Assembly (NCBI GenBank): GCA_947454705.1
Contig: CANGKZ010000029.1
Coordinates: 1-64,000 of the forward strand
Direction: 5' to 3'
DNA from: Verrucomicrobiota bacterium
GTDB lineage: Bacteria > Verrucomicrobiota > Verrucomicrobiia > Limisphaerales > UBA9464
Length of the DNA: 64,000 nucleotides
The number at the start of each line of letters is the position of its first letter. The stretch's first letter is position 1. The position numbers and the translations under genes are program-made. Positions 16,863 through 25,712 of this stretch are shown piece after piece. The notes under the pieces are model-generated. The model ran no database searches. It saw only the letters and a list, made by a program, of their open reading frames with translations, and was not told where the DNA came from.

Positions 16863-19229
16863 TCACTGCTGGGTCGTCTTGTCGGTCGCGCTGGGTTTAC
16901 CCTTCAGCTTCTTGGCGTCCCGGCGGCTCTTGGCGTCGTCAGTTCCAAAGTCCTTCTCCAGCTTCTGGATGTTGCCAGAGCTTTCGCGCTGCTCGCGGGT
17001 GTAATTCGCCACATCCGACGGCTTGGGCAGGATGGTGGGCCGCACCAGGATCATCAGCTCGGTCTTGGATCCCGAGTTCGACTTGTTCTTGAACAGGTTT
17101 CCAAGCAGCGGGATGTCCTTCAAATACGGCACCCCGGAGTTGGCGGTGGTGCGGTTGTTGTCGAGGTAGCCGCCCATGAGGATCACGTCGCCACTGCGCA
17201 CCGTTACGATGGATTCAGCCTCCTTGTTGTCGGTCGTCGGAGGTGCTCCGGTGGAGGCATTGGCTCCAGCGGACACACCGGAAATGCTCTGCGAGACTTG
17301 CATCACCACGAGGTTGTCGGGGGTCACGAACGGGGTCACCGACAGCGTGATACCCACCGGGATGGTGGTGTACTGGTAGCTCGCCACACCGCCGTAGTTA
17401 TATCCGCCCTGCTGGAACGGGATCTGGCTGCCGGAGAAGAACGAGGCGGACACGGCGTGCGAAGTAATGATGCGCGGGCGCTGGATGATGTCCACGCGGC
17501 TGTCGGTCGCGGCGGCATTCACCGTCACGTCCCAGTTGTTGCCGAGGATCGCCGAGTAGCCGGCGCCGGCGCCGGAGGCATAGGTCGTACCGTTGGTCAG
17601 CGCACCCTTCAGGAAATTGATTCCGCCACCGAGATTGCCCGAATCATTATTGATACTGCCTCCACCCGTGACCGTGTCGTTGAACTTCTTGGGCCGCTGT
17701 CCGGCGGTGACCCCGAAGGTGCGGCTGTTGCCGAGAGCGACGTTCATCACGATGCCTTCGATGAGCACCTGAGGGAGAAGCGTGTCCACCTTTTCCAGCA
17801 CGCGCTTGATGGTGGCCAGGTCCTTCTTGCTGGCGTACACGATGAGGGAATTCGAACGCGGATCGGGAGTGATCTGAGCATCGGTCACCAGCGGTTCCAT
17901 CTGGGCGCCGAGTGCGCCGGCACCGCCGCGGTTCACCTGATTGTATCGACCGGCGAGAGTTCCCGCCCGCCCACCGGCTGCGGTCGCCGCACCAGCGGCA
18001 CCCGGGGAGATCACCGTGGTTCCATTGGCCTGCGGGGTGTAGCTGCCGGCGGAATAATTGCCATAGCTGGTTCCCACGCCGTAGCCACCCACTCCGGAGC
18101 TGTATCCGCCGGAGCCGTAGCCGGAACCGCGAATGCCCGAAGAACTGCCGTAGCCTCCGAGGCCGCCGCTGCTGCCAAATCCACCTCGTCCGCGGCCGGT
18201 CATGCCACCACCCATTCCGCCCAAGCCCCCGCCGAGACTGCTTCCGGCTCCGGTCAACGCGGCTCCACCACCGCCACCTCCTCCGATGACGCTGCTCATG
18301 GTGGTGTAGATGTCCTCCACCCGCCCATATTTGATGCTGATCACTTCCAACACGAAGTCCTGTTCCACCTCGACATCCACCTTGGTCAGGATTTCGAGCA
18401 TGCGCTTCACGTTGATCGCGTAATCGCGGAGCACGAGCGTCTTGGTGCTGGGCAGTCCGATGATGCCATTCGGATTCTTGGCAAAGCCCTTGAGGGTCTC
18501 AACCGCCTCCTCCACCTGGATGTGCTTCACCTGGGCAATGTGGGTGACGAACTGGCTGGCTTCCGGATACGCGGCCGAATTCGTGGCCCGGCTGAACGCG
18601 CCGCCTTCCTGCATGGCCTGCGCGGTGGGCACGGCGAGGACCGCCTTGTCACCGGTCGGAATCATGGTGACACCATTCAACGCCAGAATGGTGTCATACA
18701 TCTGCACGCGCTCCTCCGGGGTGAGCTTCATGCGGGCATTGAAATCAATCTGCGCCTGGGGGAGTCCGGTACCGCGAAGCACGATGCGGCCCGAGGCCAC
18801 CGAGTACTCATCGAGGAACTGGTTCATCGGCATCTGCTTGAACGAAATCACCGATTCATCGGCATCGCCCGAGGCATCTGCGTCGGCTCCTGCATTGGCC
18901 CCCGGTCCGCCGGGAGCAGGTTGGAAACCGCCGTTCTGGGGCGGAACAGCACCTGCCGCGGACGTTGCCCCGGGAGCGCCGGGAGTCGTGGGCGGAGGAA
19001 CAGGGCGCGGGAAATTTCCAGGAATCGCAGGCAACCGCGGGGAAGCGGCACTGGCGGAATTGGGGACCGCGCCCGGCGCACCGGGGGCACCGGGAGCGTT
19101 GTTGGTGCGGACGTCCGACACCGGGCGCCGCTGGGGCAGACCCGGAGGGGCCTGACGGGCGGCAACTGGCGAGGCGGCCAGCAGGGCCAAAGTCAGGCCG
19201 GCAAGGAGACGAAGCGGGATCGAGTTCAC
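16863..19229 (-). CDS. gspD: Secretin of a type II secretion/type IV pilus-like system (GspD/PilQ family)
   Basis: This should form the outer-membrane gated ring. The 788-residue protein has a signal peptide (cleavage after SPVAA), a Pro/Ala/Gly-rich stretch (about residues 25-120), N-type ring-building domains (about 125-310), a Gly/Ser-rich insertion (about 314-394) and the secretin beta-barrel domain from about residue 487. Barrel-domain markers are VLIEGIVMNVALG, the VTVRSGDVILMGGYLD segment, GVPYLKDIPLLGNLFKNK and the end VRPTILP. The C-terminal tail is Lys-rich. The start is GTG at 19229, with AAGGA in a suitable position upstream. It is last in the E-L-M-D operon, 14 bp after the M gene. 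Confidence 0.92.
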   Translation of the reverse strand: MNSIPLRLLAGLTLALLAASPVAARQAPPGLPQRRPVSDVRTNNAPGAPGAPGAVPNSASAASPRLPAIPGNFPRPVPPPTTPGAPGATSAAGAVPPQNGGFQPAPGGPGANAGADADASGDADESVISFKQMPMNQFLDEYSVASGRIVLRGTGLPQAQIDFNARMKLTPEERVQMYDTILALNGVTMIPTGDKAVLAVPTAQAMQEGGAFSRATNSAAYPEASQFVTHIAQVKHIQVEEAVETLKGFAKNPNGIIGLPSTKTLVLRDYAINVKRMLEILTKVDVEVEQDFVLEVISIKYGRVEDIYTTMSSVIGGGGGGGAALTGAGSSLGGGLGGMGGGMTGRGRGGFGSSGGLGGYGSSSGIRGSGYGSGGYSSGVGGYGVGTSYGNYSAGSYTPQANGTTVISPGAAGAATAAGGRAGTLAGRYNQVNRGGAGALGAQMEPLVTDAQITPDPRSNSLIVYASKKDLATIKRVLEKVDTLLPQVLIEGIVMNVALGNSRTFGVTAGQRPKKFNDTVTGGGSINNDSGNLGGGINFLKGALTNGTTYASGAGAGYSAILGNNWDVTVNAAATDSRVDIIQRPRIITSHAVSASFFSGSQIPFQQGGYNYGGVASYQYTTIPVGITLSVTPFVTPDNLVVMQVSQSISGVSAGANASTGAPPTTDNKEAESIVTVRSGDVILMGGYLDNNRTTANSGVPYLKDIPLLGNLFKNKSNSGSKTELMILVRPTILPKPSDVANYTREQRESSGNIQKLEKDFGTDDAKSRRDAKKLKGKPSATDKTTQQ

Positions 19230-19243
19230 AGGAGGAGTCCTTC

Positions 19244-19948
19244 CTATTTCTTGGCGGGCTTGTTGGTGGCTGGAGCCGCGGGAGCGCCCTTGGGGGCAAC
19301 CACCGGTTGAGCCGGCCGTTTCGCCGGAGGCGCTTGAGGCGCCTTGGGCTTCTTTTGGAAACTGGCAACCAAGGTCATGGTTGCTTGAAGTCGGGTTTGG
19401 GAAGAATCCAGCCGGAGGCGGTTCAATTCGCGAACCCGGATCATCGAGTCGCCCGCTCCCAAGGAGTGGAGGAAATCCACCAACTCACCTTCACCCGCGA
19501 TGACTTCAACGGTCATCGACACTTCATCAAAAAACGCATTCGTCTGACTCAGCGCCCGGTTCGGAGTCAATCGCACCACGCTCACGCCGCGGGTCGCCGC
19601 CTCGGTATAGATCGAGGACTGCACGCGGTTCGCCTGCTCTTCCTCGAGCACTCCGCCGGCGCCGGTGCGCTGCAGGTCCTTCAATTGACGCTCGTAGGTG
19701 GCCTTTTTGCCCAGTTCCACGGCGAACTGCGATCGACGCCGCTCCTGCTTGTCGATCTCGGTCGTCAACTTCGACCACTCCCCGAAGTAGGGCCAGATGA
19801 TCCAGTAATTCAGCACCAGCGCGAGGAGCACCACGCCGCCGAGCACGAGCCGACGTTCCTGCGGATCCAGGTTCAGTCGATCGAGCCAGCCAAGCAACGC
19901 GCTGCGCTGGGCGGCGGGGGCCGCGGGAGTGGAATCAGTCTGGCTCAT
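19244..19948 (-). CDS. Type II secretion/pilus inner-membrane protein GspM/PilO-like
   Basis: The 234-residue bitopic protein has a cytoplasmic N-terminus, one membrane segment (about residues 34-54, LVLGGVVLLALVLNYWIIW), a coiled-coil region rich in Glu/Lys/Gln, and a periplasmic ferredoxin-like region. A low-complexity Pro/Ala/Lys tail ends it. This is the PilO/GspM plan, a platform protein that pairs with the PilN/GspL product. Its ATG overlaps the previous gene by 4 bp, indicating coupling. Assignment rests on topology and position more than on motifs. Confidence 0.8.
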   Translation of the reverse strand: MSQTDSTPAAPAAQRSALLGWLDRLNLDPQERRLVLGGVVLLALVLNYWIIWPYFGEWSKLTTEIDKQERRRSQFAVELGKKATYERQLKDLQRTGAGGVLEEEQANRVQSSIYTEAATRGVSVVRLTPNRALSQTNAFFDEVSMTVEVIAGEGELVDFLHSLGAGDSMIRVRELNRLRLDSSQTRLQATMTLVASFQKKPKAPQAPPAKRPAQPVVAPKGAPAAPATNKPAKK

Positions 19949-21369
19949 GGCGTTTCAGCGCGTTTGAGTTCTGCCTTGAAGCTCCAGCGGACGGATCCGC
20001 CAGCGCCCTGAGCCGGGAAAAAGGTTGCAGGATCCACCTTGGCGAAGAGGGGCTGGCCGTTCAGCTCGATCTTCTTCAAATCCGAATTGAACTTGGTGAC
20101 CTCGGCGGTGTTGTCGGCGTTGACCGTGCCGGTGAGTTCCAAAGCGCGACCCCGGGTAAAATCGAGCTGGGTGAGATTGAGCGTTTCCGGCAGGGCTTCA
20201 ATCGCCGCACGCCACGCATCGAGCGCTGCAAATCGGAGCGCCACCTGATCCTGAAGGATCGCCACCTGCGCCTTGGTCTGGAGCGCATTGGTGTAGCTCC
20301 CCGCAATCGCATTGCCGGCATCGCGAACCGAATCCAGCCGGTACTCCTGCACCTTCAGTCCGATCATGAAGCAGAAGACGAAGGCCAGATACAGCACGGC
20401 CGCCACCGACAGCGCGCGAATCCAAAGCGAATCAATGAACTCGTTGCGACGCTTCTGAACGATCTCCTCCGGAATTAACGACCGGGGTTTTTCAATCAAC
20501 TGACGACGCGCCGCAGACTCCGCCACTCGGGCCGGATCCATCCGCGGGGAAAGTTTCACCGGCTGGCCCGACCATTCCACGAGCGCCGATTCCAAATCCG
20601 CCGCAGCCCCGGGAGCGGACAGCACGGTCACCGCAGGAAGCGCCTGCAGCCAGCCGTTCCACTCGCCGGCCCAGGCCACGCGGGTCAATTGCTCCACCAA
20701 ATGAGCCGATGCTTCGGCGCCTTCGGGAAGATGAATCAATCCCACCTCACGCCAGCGCCCGCCGAGATACCATCCCGCGAGAATCGAGCGGCCGGTCGGA
20801 ATTGCATCCACCACCAGCCACAATCCATCCGCATCCGGACGGCATCCCTTCAATTCGCGCACCAGCGGGAACTCGAGCTGATCCGCCACGTAGCCCTCTT
20901 GGAGCAGGCGCCCGAGCAGATCCTCCACCGCGCTGCGAGCCACCAACGTGACCCACGCGGTGGTCGTCGGCGCGACGCCGCCTTCCGCAGGCGAAGCGGC
21001 ATTCACAGACCCAGCAGCAGACTCCACCGTTTCCACGGTCCAAACCACCTGGGCCGGAGGAAGCGGGGAAAGGCGTTCGAGCTGAAACTCGATCATGCCC
21101 TGAATTTCTTCCGCATTCGACGACGGGAGATCGACCACACGGACGAACACCGAGTCCGCCGGCAGCCAGGCAACGTTCAACTGGGGCTGAAGCAGCTGAC
21201 GCCAGTCGCGTCCGGCGATCACCGAAGGAAGCGGCTTTCCCGATTCCACCGGGAGCATTCCAGCCGCCACCGGTTCACCCGATTTAACCTGAAATCGCCA
21301 AGCCGTCCGCGGTCCGCCGAAAAGCGAAACCACGTTGCAGTTTTGGAAGCGGGGAGAGTTGGCCTTCAT
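19945..21369 (-). CDS. GspL-like (PilM-PilN combined) inner-membrane assembly protein
   Basis: The 474-residue protein has a large N-terminal cytoplasmic part resembling the actin-like fold of PilM/GspL. The segment EIQGMIEFQLERLSPLP is typical of that fold. A single membrane span follows (about residues 315-340, ALSVAAVLYLAFVFCFMIG), then a PilN-like periplasmic domain with coiled coil. In pili these are separate PilM and PilN proteins; here they are one chain, as in GspL. It starts 2 bp after the ATPase gene, so the ATPase and its membrane anchor are made together. Confidence 0.82.
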   Translation of the reverse strand: MKANSPRFQNCNVVSLFGGPRTAWRFQVKSGEPVAAGMLPVESGKPLPSVIAGRDWRQLLQPQLNVAWLPADSVFVRVVDLPSSNAEEIQGMIEFQLERLSPLPPAQVVWTVETVESAAGSVNAASPAEGGVAPTTTAWVTLVARSAVEDLLGRLLQEGYVADQLEFPLVRELKGCRPDADGLWLVVDAIPTGRSILAGWYLGGRWREVGLIHLPEGAEASAHLVEQLTRVAWAGEWNGWLQALPAVTVLSAPGAAADLESALVEWSGQPVKLSPRMDPARVAESAARRQLIEKPRSLIPEEIVQKRRNEFIDSLWIRALSVAAVLYLAFVFCFMIGLKVQEYRLDSVRDAGNAIAGSYTNALQTKAQVAILQDQVALRFAALDAWRAAIEALPETLNLTQLDFTRGRALELTGTVNADNTAEVTKFNSDLKKIELNGQPLFAKVDPATFFPAQGAGGSVRWSFKAELKRAETP

Positions 21370-21371
21370 GG

Positions 21372-23114
21372 TCAGCGCACCCTTTCCTCAACCAGACTGC
21401 GGACATGCTCCTCGTTCTGCGTCACGCGCAGGACTTCCTCCACCGTCGTGACCCCGGCCCGCACCTTGCGCCAGCCGTCGTCACGCAGCGTCCGCATGCC
21501 CTGGGCCCGGGCCGCCATCGCGATCGTCGAAGCCGCCGCCCGGTTCATCACCAGCGGGCGGATCGCATCGTTCACCAACAAAAGTTCATGAATGCCAGTC
21601 CGGCCCTGGTATCCGAGCTGACGGCACTCCTCGCATCCCTCGCCCTTCCAGAACACCGCCGTGTCCAGTTCCGCCTCGGGGAACCCGCACTTCACCAGAT
21701 AATCGCGATCCAGCTTCTGCGGGATCTTGCAATGCGGGCAAATGGTACGAACCAGACGTTGAGCCATGACCGCCTCGAGCGACGACGCCACGAGGAACGG
21801 CTCGATGCCCATGTCGATCAAGCGAGTGAACGCGCTGGGGGCGTCGTTCGTGTGAAGCGTGCTGAACACCAAGTGACCGGTCAGCGCCGCGCGGATGCCG
21901 ATTTCGGCGGTCTCGAGGTCGCGGATTTCGCCGACCATGATCACGTTGGGATCCTGGCGGAGAATATGACGCAGCCCCATCGCGAAGGTCAGGCCGATGT
22001 CAGATCGCACCGGGATCTGATTGATGCCCTTGAGCTCATACTCGACCGGTTCCTCGATCGTGATGATGCGTTTGGTGACTGAGTTGATCGTCGAAAGGAA
22101 CGCGTAGAGCGTCGTGGACTTGCCCGAACCGGTCGGCCCGGTGACCAGGAAGATCCCGTGCGGCTTGACGATGATGTCGCGGATCGCGTTTTCCTCGTCG
22201 GGGGCGAAACCGAGGCGTTCCAGACCAAAAAAGATCTTACCGCGGGTGAGCAAACGCAGCGAAACCGACTCGCCCCAAACGGTCGGGACCGTGGACACGC
22301 GGATGTCGATTTCCTCGCCCTTGATCCGGACGTTGATTCGACCGTCCTGCGGCAGGCGCTTCTCGGCGATGTTCATTCCGCTCATCACCTTGATGCGCGA
22401 AATCAGCGCCGCCTGATACCGCTTGATCTGCGGCGGCAGCGGGGTCTGGTGCAGGATGCCGTCAATGCGGTATCGGATGCGGAGTTCATCCTCCGACGGC
22501 TCAAAGTGAATGTCCGTGGCGCGATCCTTGAACGCTTCCCAGATGACCTGGTTGACGAACTTGATGACGCTGGCGTCCTGATCGTCCCCGGTGATTTCGC
22601 GATCGGAGGAAATTTCTAGTTCCAGCGGCTCGTCCTCGGCCATTTCGTCGAGGGTCTCCGCACCGACGCCGTAGTACTTCTTGAGCGTCTTCTCGATCTC
22701 AGCCCGTGTGGCCAGCGCGAACCGAACCGGACCACGCGCATCGAAGGCCACCGCTGCCTGCATCGCGGGATCGAAAGGATCGTGGGTGGCCACCTGCAGG
22801 CCTTGCGCATCTTCGGCGATCGGGATCAAAGAAAACTGGAACGCAACCTTGGTGGAAATGCGTTTCCGGGCGGCGGGATCCGGAGTCAGGCGGGCCAGCT
22901 CGACATACGGCCAGCCGACGGCGACCGCGAGCTTCTGAAGGAATTGATCCTCCGACATGCCGGCCTCCCGGGCGAAGAACGCCAACTGCCCCTCGCCACC
23001 GGGCTCCGTGCGGGCTTCGTTGACCTTCCGCCAGGCGGAGTTCCAATCGGCGAACTGCGCCCTGGTGGCGAGTCCGGCGCGTTCGAGAATGGTCTGGAGT
23101 GGCGTATGGCCCAT
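21372..23114 (-). CDS. gspE: Type II secretion/type IV pilus assembly ATPase (GspE/PilB family)
   Basis: This hexameric ATPase powers pseudopilus or pilus subunit assembly. The 580-residue protein has an N-terminal N1E-type domain, the DIHFEPSEDELRIRYRIDG segment, Walker A GPTGSGKSTT (near residue 326), an Asp box around TIEEPVEYEL, Walker B MVGEIRDLETAEIGIRAALTGHLVFSTLHTN, and a four-Cys zinc site made of CPHC and CEEC pairs, diagnostic of the GspE/PilB branch rather than PilT. The frame is open to 23459, but that would run through the SRP RNA; ATG at 23114 fits the family N-terminus. Confidence 0.94.
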   Translation of the reverse strand: MGHTPLQTILERAGLATRAQFADWNSAWRKVNEARTEPGGEGQLAFFAREAGMSEDQFLQKLAVAVGWPYVELARLTPDPAARKRISTKVAFQFSLIPIAEDAQGLQVATHDPFDPAMQAAVAFDARGPVRFALATRAEIEKTLKKYYGVGAETLDEMAEDEPLELEISSDREITGDDQDASVIKFVNQVIWEAFKDRATDIHFEPSEDELRIRYRIDGILHQTPLPPQIKRYQAALISRIKVMSGMNIAEKRLPQDGRINVRIKGEEIDIRVSTVPTVWGESVSLRLLTRGKIFFGLERLGFAPDEENAIRDIIVKPHGIFLVTGPTGSGKSTTLYAFLSTINSVTKRIITIEEPVEYELKGINQIPVRSDIGLTFAMGLRHILRQDPNVIMVGEIRDLETAEIGIRAALTGHLVFSTLHTNDAPSAFTRLIDMGIEPFLVASSLEAVMAQRLVRTICPHCKIPQKLDRDYLVKCGFPEAELDTAVFWKGEGCEECRQLGYQGRTGIHELLLVNDAIRPLVMNRAAASTIAMAARAQGMRTLRDDGWRKVRAGVTTVEEVLRVTQNEEHVRSLVEERVR

Positions 23115-23229
23115 GAATATCGCGTGGCGACGTCGAGTTGAACTCTCCGGCTGGGAAAAAGTTGCGCGGAAAAGGCGATGAGAATGGGTCGGTGGCCGGA
23201 GGTCGCGCACTTTTTCAAAAATTCCCAGC

Positions 23230-23258
23230 TTGCTCCCGTCGCCGCAGATGACCACATT
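23230..23258 (+). promoter_or_regulatory. Possible promoter of the SRP RNA / dnaX transcript
   Basis: TTGCTC (23230-23235), a 17-bp spacer, then CACATT (23253-23258). Start would fall within a few bases of the first paired base of the SRP RNA. The -10 is a weak match, so this is tentative. Confidence 0.35.
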
Positions 23259-23266
23259 CCGCGCCG

Positions 23267-23355
23267 CCAGGGCCCATGGAACGCGGACTTGTGAACCCCG
23301 CCAGGGCCGGAAGGCAGCAACGGTAACTTGCTCCCGTCTGCCGTGGTCACCCTGG
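23267..23355 (+). ncRNA. ffs: Small (4.5S-type) signal recognition particle RNA
   Basis: The segment has the near-invariant apical SRP core: CAGG, then the tetraloop region GCCGGAAGGC, then AGCA, flanked by GTGAACC and GGTAAC (about 23291-23326), the Ffh-binding internal loops. The two arms pair over the whole length: CCAGGG with CCCTGG at the ends, CCATG with CGTGG, and GCGGAC with GTCTGC next. A run of six T follows at 23366-23371. Its place just before dnaX-ybaB-recR equals that of scr in Bacillus. Ends may differ by a few bases. Confidence 0.93.
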
Positions 23356-23473
23356 TTCCCTTCACTTTTTTGGCCGTAAACAAACGCAGCGCAGTCGATT
23401 CGTCCGTCCCAGTCCTTGGACTCTGGTCCAGTTAGAACCGTCAGCCCGCGAACCTCCAACGTCCCGACGACAG

Positions 23474-25312
23474 GTGTCCTACCAGGTTTTAGCGCGCAAA
23501 TACCGTCCTCAACGGTTTGAGGACGTGGTCGGCCAGGAGCACGTCACCCAGACGCTCGCCAACGCCATCCGCGCCGGTCGCATCGCCCACGCCTACCTCT
23601 TCTGCGGCCCCCGCGGCACGGGCAAGACCACGCTCGCCCGCATTTTCGCCAAGGCCCTGAACTGCACCGCTGGCCCGAAGCCCGACTTCGACGATGCCGA
23701 TCCGCGGGTGAAGGAAATCACCGAAGGCCGATCGCTCGACGTCCTGGAAATCGACGGTGCCTCGAACAACGGTGTTGAACAGGTCCGCGAACTCCGCGAG
23801 ACCGCCCGCTTCGCCCCCGCTTCGTCGAAGTTCAAGATCTACATCATCGACGAAGTTCACATGCTCTCAACCGCGGCGTTCAACGCCCTGTTGAAAACGC
23901 TCGAGGAGCCGCCCGCGCATGTGAAATTCCTCTTCGCCACCACCGACCCGGAAAAGGTCCTGGTGACGATCCTCTCCCGCTGCCAGCGCTTTGACCTTCG
24001 CCGCATCCCCGCGGCCCTGATCGTCAAACACCTCGCCTGGATCGCCGGCAAGGAAGGCGTGACCGTCGAGGACGCCGCCCTGCAGGCCATCGCCCGCGGT
24101 GCCGACGGCGGCATGCGCGATGCCGAATCGACCCTCGATCAGCTGATCAGTTTTTGCGGCAACACCATCGTCGAGTCCGACGTGCTCTCGATGTTCGGCC
24201 TCGCCGCACGGGCGCAGTTGCTCGACCTCACCACCGCAATTCTCGAAGGCGAATCCGCCCGCGCCCTGCAACTGCTCGACACCCTCGCCCGCAGCGGCAA
24301 GGACCTCGGCCGCCTGCTCGGCGACCTGCTGAATCATTTTCGAAACCTGCTGCTGTTCCAGATTTCCAAGGGCGACCCCGGGTTGCTCGAAGTAGGTGAA
24401 CCAGAATTGATCGTGCTTTCGGCGCAGTCCTCGAAAATCGAGACCGAGCCGCTCACGCGGATTCTCGAAGTCCTCTCAGCCGCCGATGGACGCCAGCGCG
24501 AATCCGCCTCCAAGCGAATCTTCCTCGAGGTCACCGTCCTCAAGGCCATCCAGGCCCGCGAAGCCACGAGCCTCGATCAGGTGCTCAAGCAGTTGAAGGC
24601 CCTGCGCGACGGCGCCGGCCCGGCTGCATCGGCGGCACCCGCGCCCGCACGCGCCGCTTCGCCAATCGCTCCCGCAGCCGCAGCACCGGCAACAACTCCA
24701 GCTCCTGCTGCTGCTCCTGCTCCGAAACCCGCACCGGCTCCGACGCCTGCTCCCGCGCCCGCACCGACCGCTGCAGCCCCCGCCGCTCCGGCCCCTGCGC
24801 CGGCGCCAGCTTCGACTCCTGCACCAGCCCCGGCGCCCGCGGCAGTTCAGATTCCCGACGACATGGAAGCAATCTTCCAAGCGTTGGTCGCGAAATTGTC
24901 CCCGACCCAGCGCATCATGCTGGCGGAGGGCCGACCGGTCTCCATGACCCCGCGGCGGCTCACGATTGGAGTTTCGGCCGAACACTTCAGCCTGCTGGAT
25001 CCGAAGCGCGACGAACCCCAGCTCACCGCCAAACTCTCCGAACTCGGGTTCGGGGATCGCTCGGTCAGCCTCGTCGCCCTCGATACGCCGCCCCCGACTC
25101 CGCCCCCTTCGGCCGGATCAGGATCCGCTCCAGCGCCCGCCCCATCGCGTCCCGCGCCTGCTCCGGTCAAAGCCCCAGAAGCCAAGCCCGTTAAGGTCGC
25201 GCCGATCCAGCTGAACCGGGAGGAATTCCTCAAGGATCCGCTGATTCAACAGGCCCTCGAAGTCTTCAAGGGGCAGCTCGTCGATGTCCGCGCCCCGGGC
25301 ATCGAAACGTAA
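23474..25312 (+). CDS. dnaX: DNA polymerase III subunit gamma/tau
   Basis: DnaX is the clamp-loader ATPase. The 612-residue protein starts with a GTG (MSYQVLARKYRPQRFEDVVGQ) and has Walker A GPRGTGKTT (about residues 45-53), the DVLEIDGASNNGV segment, DEVHMLS (Walker B) and the FATTDPEKV sensor region. The Cys-rich zinc module usual after the P-loop is reduced: only ALNC remains, followed by an Asp-rich linker without the partner Cys. Residues about 376-458 form an Ala/Pro linker, then a conserved C-terminal domain. It is first in dnaX-ybaB-recR. Confidence 0.96.
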   Translation: MSYQVLARKYRPQRFEDVVGQEHVTQTLANAIRAGRIAHAYLFCGPRGTGKTTLARIFAKALNCTAGPKPDFDDADPRVKEITEGRSLDVLEIDGASNNGVEQVRELRETARFAPASSKFKIYIIDEVHMLSTAAFNALLKTLEEPPAHVKFLFATTDPEKVLVTILSRCQRFDLRRIPAALIVKHLAWIAGKEGVTVEDAALQAIARGADGGMRDAESTLDQLISFCGNTIVESDVLSMFGLAARAQLLDLTTAILEGESARALQLLDTLARSGKDLGRLLGDLLNHFRNLLLFQISKGDPGLLEVGEPELIVLSAQSSKIETEPLTRILEVLSAADGRQRESASKRIFLEVTVLKAIQAREATSLDQVLKQLKALRDGAGPAASAAPAPARAASPIAPAAAAPATTPAPAAAPAPKPAPAPTPAPAPAPTAAAPAAPAPAPAPASTPAPAPAPAAVQIPDDMEAIFQALVAKLSPTQRIMLAEGRPVSMTPRRLTIGVSAEHFSLLDPKRDEPQLTAKLSELGFGDRSVSLVALDTPPPTPPPSAGSGSAPAPAPSRPAPAPVKAPEAKPVKVAPIQLNREEFLKDPLIQQALEVFKGQLVDVRAPGIET

Positions 25313-25400
25313 TCCTTTTCATTTTTTTCGGTCCTTCCCGTGCGGCGGACCGGATCAATTCCCAGTCGCCAACCCAATCCTTCCTCTCCAAGATCCTCCC

Positions 25401-25712
25401 ATGTCCGGCATCGGAAAACTCATGAAGCAGGCGACGCGCATGCAACAGCAGATGGAGCGCGTCCAACAGGAACTCACGAACAAGACCGTCGAAGGCATCG
25501 CCGGCGGCGGCACCGTGAAGGTCGTCGCCCGCTGCGACCAGACCCTCGCCTCTATTTCGATCCAGCCCGACGCGGTCAATCCCCAGGACGTCGCGTTCCT
25601 CGAAGCCCTGATCCTTACCGCCGTCAACGACGCCATGGTCAAGGCCAAGGAGACCGCCAATCGCGAACTGGGCGCCGTCACCCAGGGCTTCAGCATTCCG
25701 GGCCTGATGTGA
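25401..25712 (+). CDS. ybaB: YbaB/EbfC family nucleoid-associated protein
   Basis: The 103-residue DNA-binding protein has a Met/Gln-rich first helix (LMKQATRMQQQMERVQQEL) and the conserved core GGGTVKVVARCDQTLASISI. It should form a tweezer-like dimer on DNA. The gene sits between dnaX and recR as in most bacteria. Its stop overlaps the GTG of recR by four bases. The ATG at 25401 is chosen from the family N-terminus. Confidence 0.96.
   Translation: MSGIGKLMKQATRMQQQMERVQQELTNKTVEGIAGGGTVKVVARCDQTLASISIQPDAVNPQDVAFLEALILTAVNDAMVKAKETANRELGAVTQGFSIPGLM

Noticed and set aside
18050..18290. Imperfect repeats in the secretin gene
   Set aside because: They encode the Gly/Ser-rich insertion; not a mobile element.
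17298..19310. 670-codon plus-strand open frame opposite the secretin gene
   Set aside because: Shadow of gspD; no family resemblance.
24610..24845. GC-rich repeat-like stretch that could be taken for a tandem repeat or CRISPR-like array
   Set aside because: It is in frame and encodes the Ala/Pro linker of DnaX; no spacer/repeat regularity.
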